In this document: positions 62,530-64,000 of the stretch, piece by piece
Numbering within the stretch: position 1 is the first letter of the stretch
Layout: every line of letters begins with the position of its first letter
From: Gnetum montanum
Taxonomy: Eukaryota > Streptophyta > Gnetopsida > Gnetales > Gnetaceae
Length of the DNA stretch: 64,000 nt
NCBI GenBank assembly: GCA_015680685.1
Contig: MNCI01026525.1
Location: 535,627-599,626, forward strand
Direction of reading: 5' to 3'
The notes under the pieces: generated by a model
Database searches by the model: none
The model's input: the letters and a program-made list of their open reading frames with translations, nothing else
What the model was told of the DNA's origin: nothing
Program-made: the position numbers and the translations under genes

Positions 62530-63495
62530 TTATTACTTTGGAAAAATAATTTTGAAAGTTTTGCTTGGTCTTATGATGATCTGAAAAATTTTCAATAGGA
62601 TGTGATGACACATAAAATTTCTTTAATATACAATTGTAAGATTGTTAAACAAAAATAAAGGAATCTTAATCCATCATTTAAGCCACCTATGGAAGCTAAG
62701 ATTAAAAAGTTATTACAAGCCTGAATCATATATCTAGTTTGATATTTGACATGGCTTGCTAACCTTGTTCTAATAAGAAAGAAGAATGGTGATGTTAGGC
62801 TTTGTGTGGATTTTAGAAATTTGAATGAAACCTTAGAAAAAGATAAATATCCACTTCCTAGAATCAATGAGATGTTGATCAAAGTATTAGGTTGTCAAGT
62901 ATATTCTTTCCCAGGTAATTTTTCATGCTCTAATCAAATTATGATAGATAAGGGTAATAAACATAACATAGCATTTATCACCAAGTGTGAAACATTCACT
63001 TACCAAAGAATGTCATTTGGATTATCAAATCTTGGAGCTACTTTTCAATGAATAATGGATTTAGCCTTTAAAGGTTTAAAAGGTGAATTTGTTGTGGTTT
63101 ATTTAGATGATATCACTATCTTTTTAAAAATAAAAGAAGATCATATTGGTCGCCTTCAACAAGTTTTTGATAGATGTTATGAGTATGATATTTCATTAAA
63201 TCCTAAGAAATGTATCTTTGGGGTTGAATTAGAAAGTTTACTAGGCCATGTAATCGATCTAGAAGGAATTGCTATAGATAATTCTCAAATTCAAGCAATA
63301 CATAATATCAAGCACCCTATAAGTAAGAAGTCTCTCAAATCTTTTTTTGGGAAGATAAATTTTAATAAGAAATTTATCCCTGGATTCACTAAAATTACTA
63401 AACCTTTTATGCATATGCTAGAAAAAGATGTCCTAATAGAGAAAACACCAAAATCAAAGAAAGCATTAGCAGAAATCAAGAAGCTCTATACTTAG
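62530..63495 (+). pseudogene. Reverse transcriptase of the right-hand gypsy element
   Basis: FESFAWSYDDLKNFQ at about 62545, then LTWLANLVLIRKKNGDVRLC, VDFRNLNET, DKYPLPRINEML, SCSNQIMID (canonical GYNQI), CETFTYQRMSFGLSNLGATFQ, and a CGA-to-TGA stop at 63050. After that MDLAFKGLKGEFVVVYLDD, with the YLDD catalytic box at 63100-63111, then ISLNPKKCIFGVELESLLGHV and SLKSFFGKINF. Length and order are normal; 101 and 146 codons are open on the two sides of the stop, making this the best-preserved protein in the window. Confidence 0.92.
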
Positions 63496-64000
63496 TAAAG
63501 CCAAAATCAAAGAAGACTTCTAGTTATATGCTTTTTTTCCAATGGATTAGTTGTTGTTTTTTTAACTCAAAAAGATAAAGGTCAAGATGAATTGATCAGA
63601 TTCTTTGGATATTGATTGATAGTTTCAAAGCTAAATTATTCAAACTTAGAGAAATAGGCATTCATAGTTATTAAGGCACATCTACATTTCACATATTACT
63701 TGTAAGGCTCATTAGATCATATTCTGCTAATAGAGCCTACAATCAAACAATTTTTAGCCCAAAATGAAATTGGATTAAAAAGAGAGAAGTGGCTTATAAA
63801 GCTTCAGGTTTTAGGTTTTTATTGGAAATCTATAAAATTGTTAAAGGAATGGGATTAGCCAAGTTAATGGCTAGAGAAGATGAAATATGTGTGCTTAAGA
63901 CTCATGAAGGAAATTGGTATGATGAGATTCTAGAATTCCTAAATACACGAAAGGTTCCAAATAACCTAACTGTAGGACAAAATAGAGCTTTCTTCAAAAA
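63496..64000 (+). pseudogene. RT-linked RNase H and start of integrase region, cut by window end
   Basis: RNase H blocks are VVVFLTQKDKGQDELIRFFGY, NYSNLEK*AFIVIKAHLHF, IEPTIKQFLAQNEIGLKREKW and LIKLQ. After a frameshift come KIVKGMGLAKLMAREDEI and WYDEILEFLNTRKVPNNL, the segment that precedes the integrase zinc region. The integrase itself lies past the window. Confidence 0.82.

Larger units (their letters stand above)
58150..64000 (+). mobile_element. Gypsy element with aRNH before RT, partial
   Basis: LTR about 58150-59480, then gag, a charged linker, protease, archaeal-type RNase H, RT, RNase H and the start of integrase, cut by the window edge. The RT is of the type YLDD with a GATFQ..MDIAF block. 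Presence of an aRNH points to the Tat side of Ty3/gypsy, but its position before RT differs from the 35-57 kb element. Every coding domain has stops, so it is inactive. The first kilobase of the window is an inverted relative. Confidence 0.8.

Overview
This window looks like intergenic, transposon-filled DNA from a large plant nuclear genome. It is AT-rich and visibly short of CpG. Almost every coding remnant is broken by TAG, TGA or TAA where CAG, CGA or CAA would be expected, which fits long-term deamination of methylated cytosine. The element types (Ty3/gypsy chromovirus, Tat/Ogre-like elements with a second RNase H domain) are plant-specific. The degree of decay and the style of the gypsy proteins suggest a gymnosperm or other giant-genome plant, but that is inference. 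I see no intact host gene, no tRNA or rRNA gene and no CRISPR.

Layout. 1-1130: inverted LTR/leader of a gypsy element, with a 323-base gap. 1466-2101 (minus): intron-free remnant of a DRE2/CIAPIN1 (anamorsin) gene. 4041-8709: an LTR retrotransposon with perfect target-site duplications, tRNA-Met-type primer site and polypurine tract, but no gag/pol; it carries a piece of a CCR4-type nuclease gene. 9206-25335: a decayed chromovirus (gag, protease, RT, RNase H, integrase) split just before its FIDD motif by about 11.5 kb of inserted DNA. That insert holds one related LTR copy and a Tat-type RNase H/aRNase H/integrase remnant. A solo LTR at 23504-24075, also with perfect duplications, splits the chromovirus again. 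29560-34780 (minus): two more copies of the CCR4-type gene fragment flanking an unrecognised coding-like stretch.

35191-56863 (minus): a 21.7 kb Tat/Ogre-like element with LTRs of 1414 and 1419 bp. Read in its own direction it has leader, gag, protease, then about 9.9 kb of non-pol DNA, then RT, RNase H, archaeal-type RNase H, integrase, a 29-bp minisatellite and the 3' LTR. The 9.9 kb block contains a second 29-bp array, an array of about 190-bp units cut by a 361-base gap, and, on the opposite strand, a decayed multi-exon gene (about 46196-49914) with short GT-AG introns; several junctions preserve the reading frame. This intron-bearing antisense gene is the most unusual thing in the window.

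58150-64000: a plus-strand gypsy element of the same family as 1-1130, cut off by the window edge. Its archaeal-type RNase H domain lies between protease and RT, not after the RT-linked RNase H as in the 35-57 kb element.
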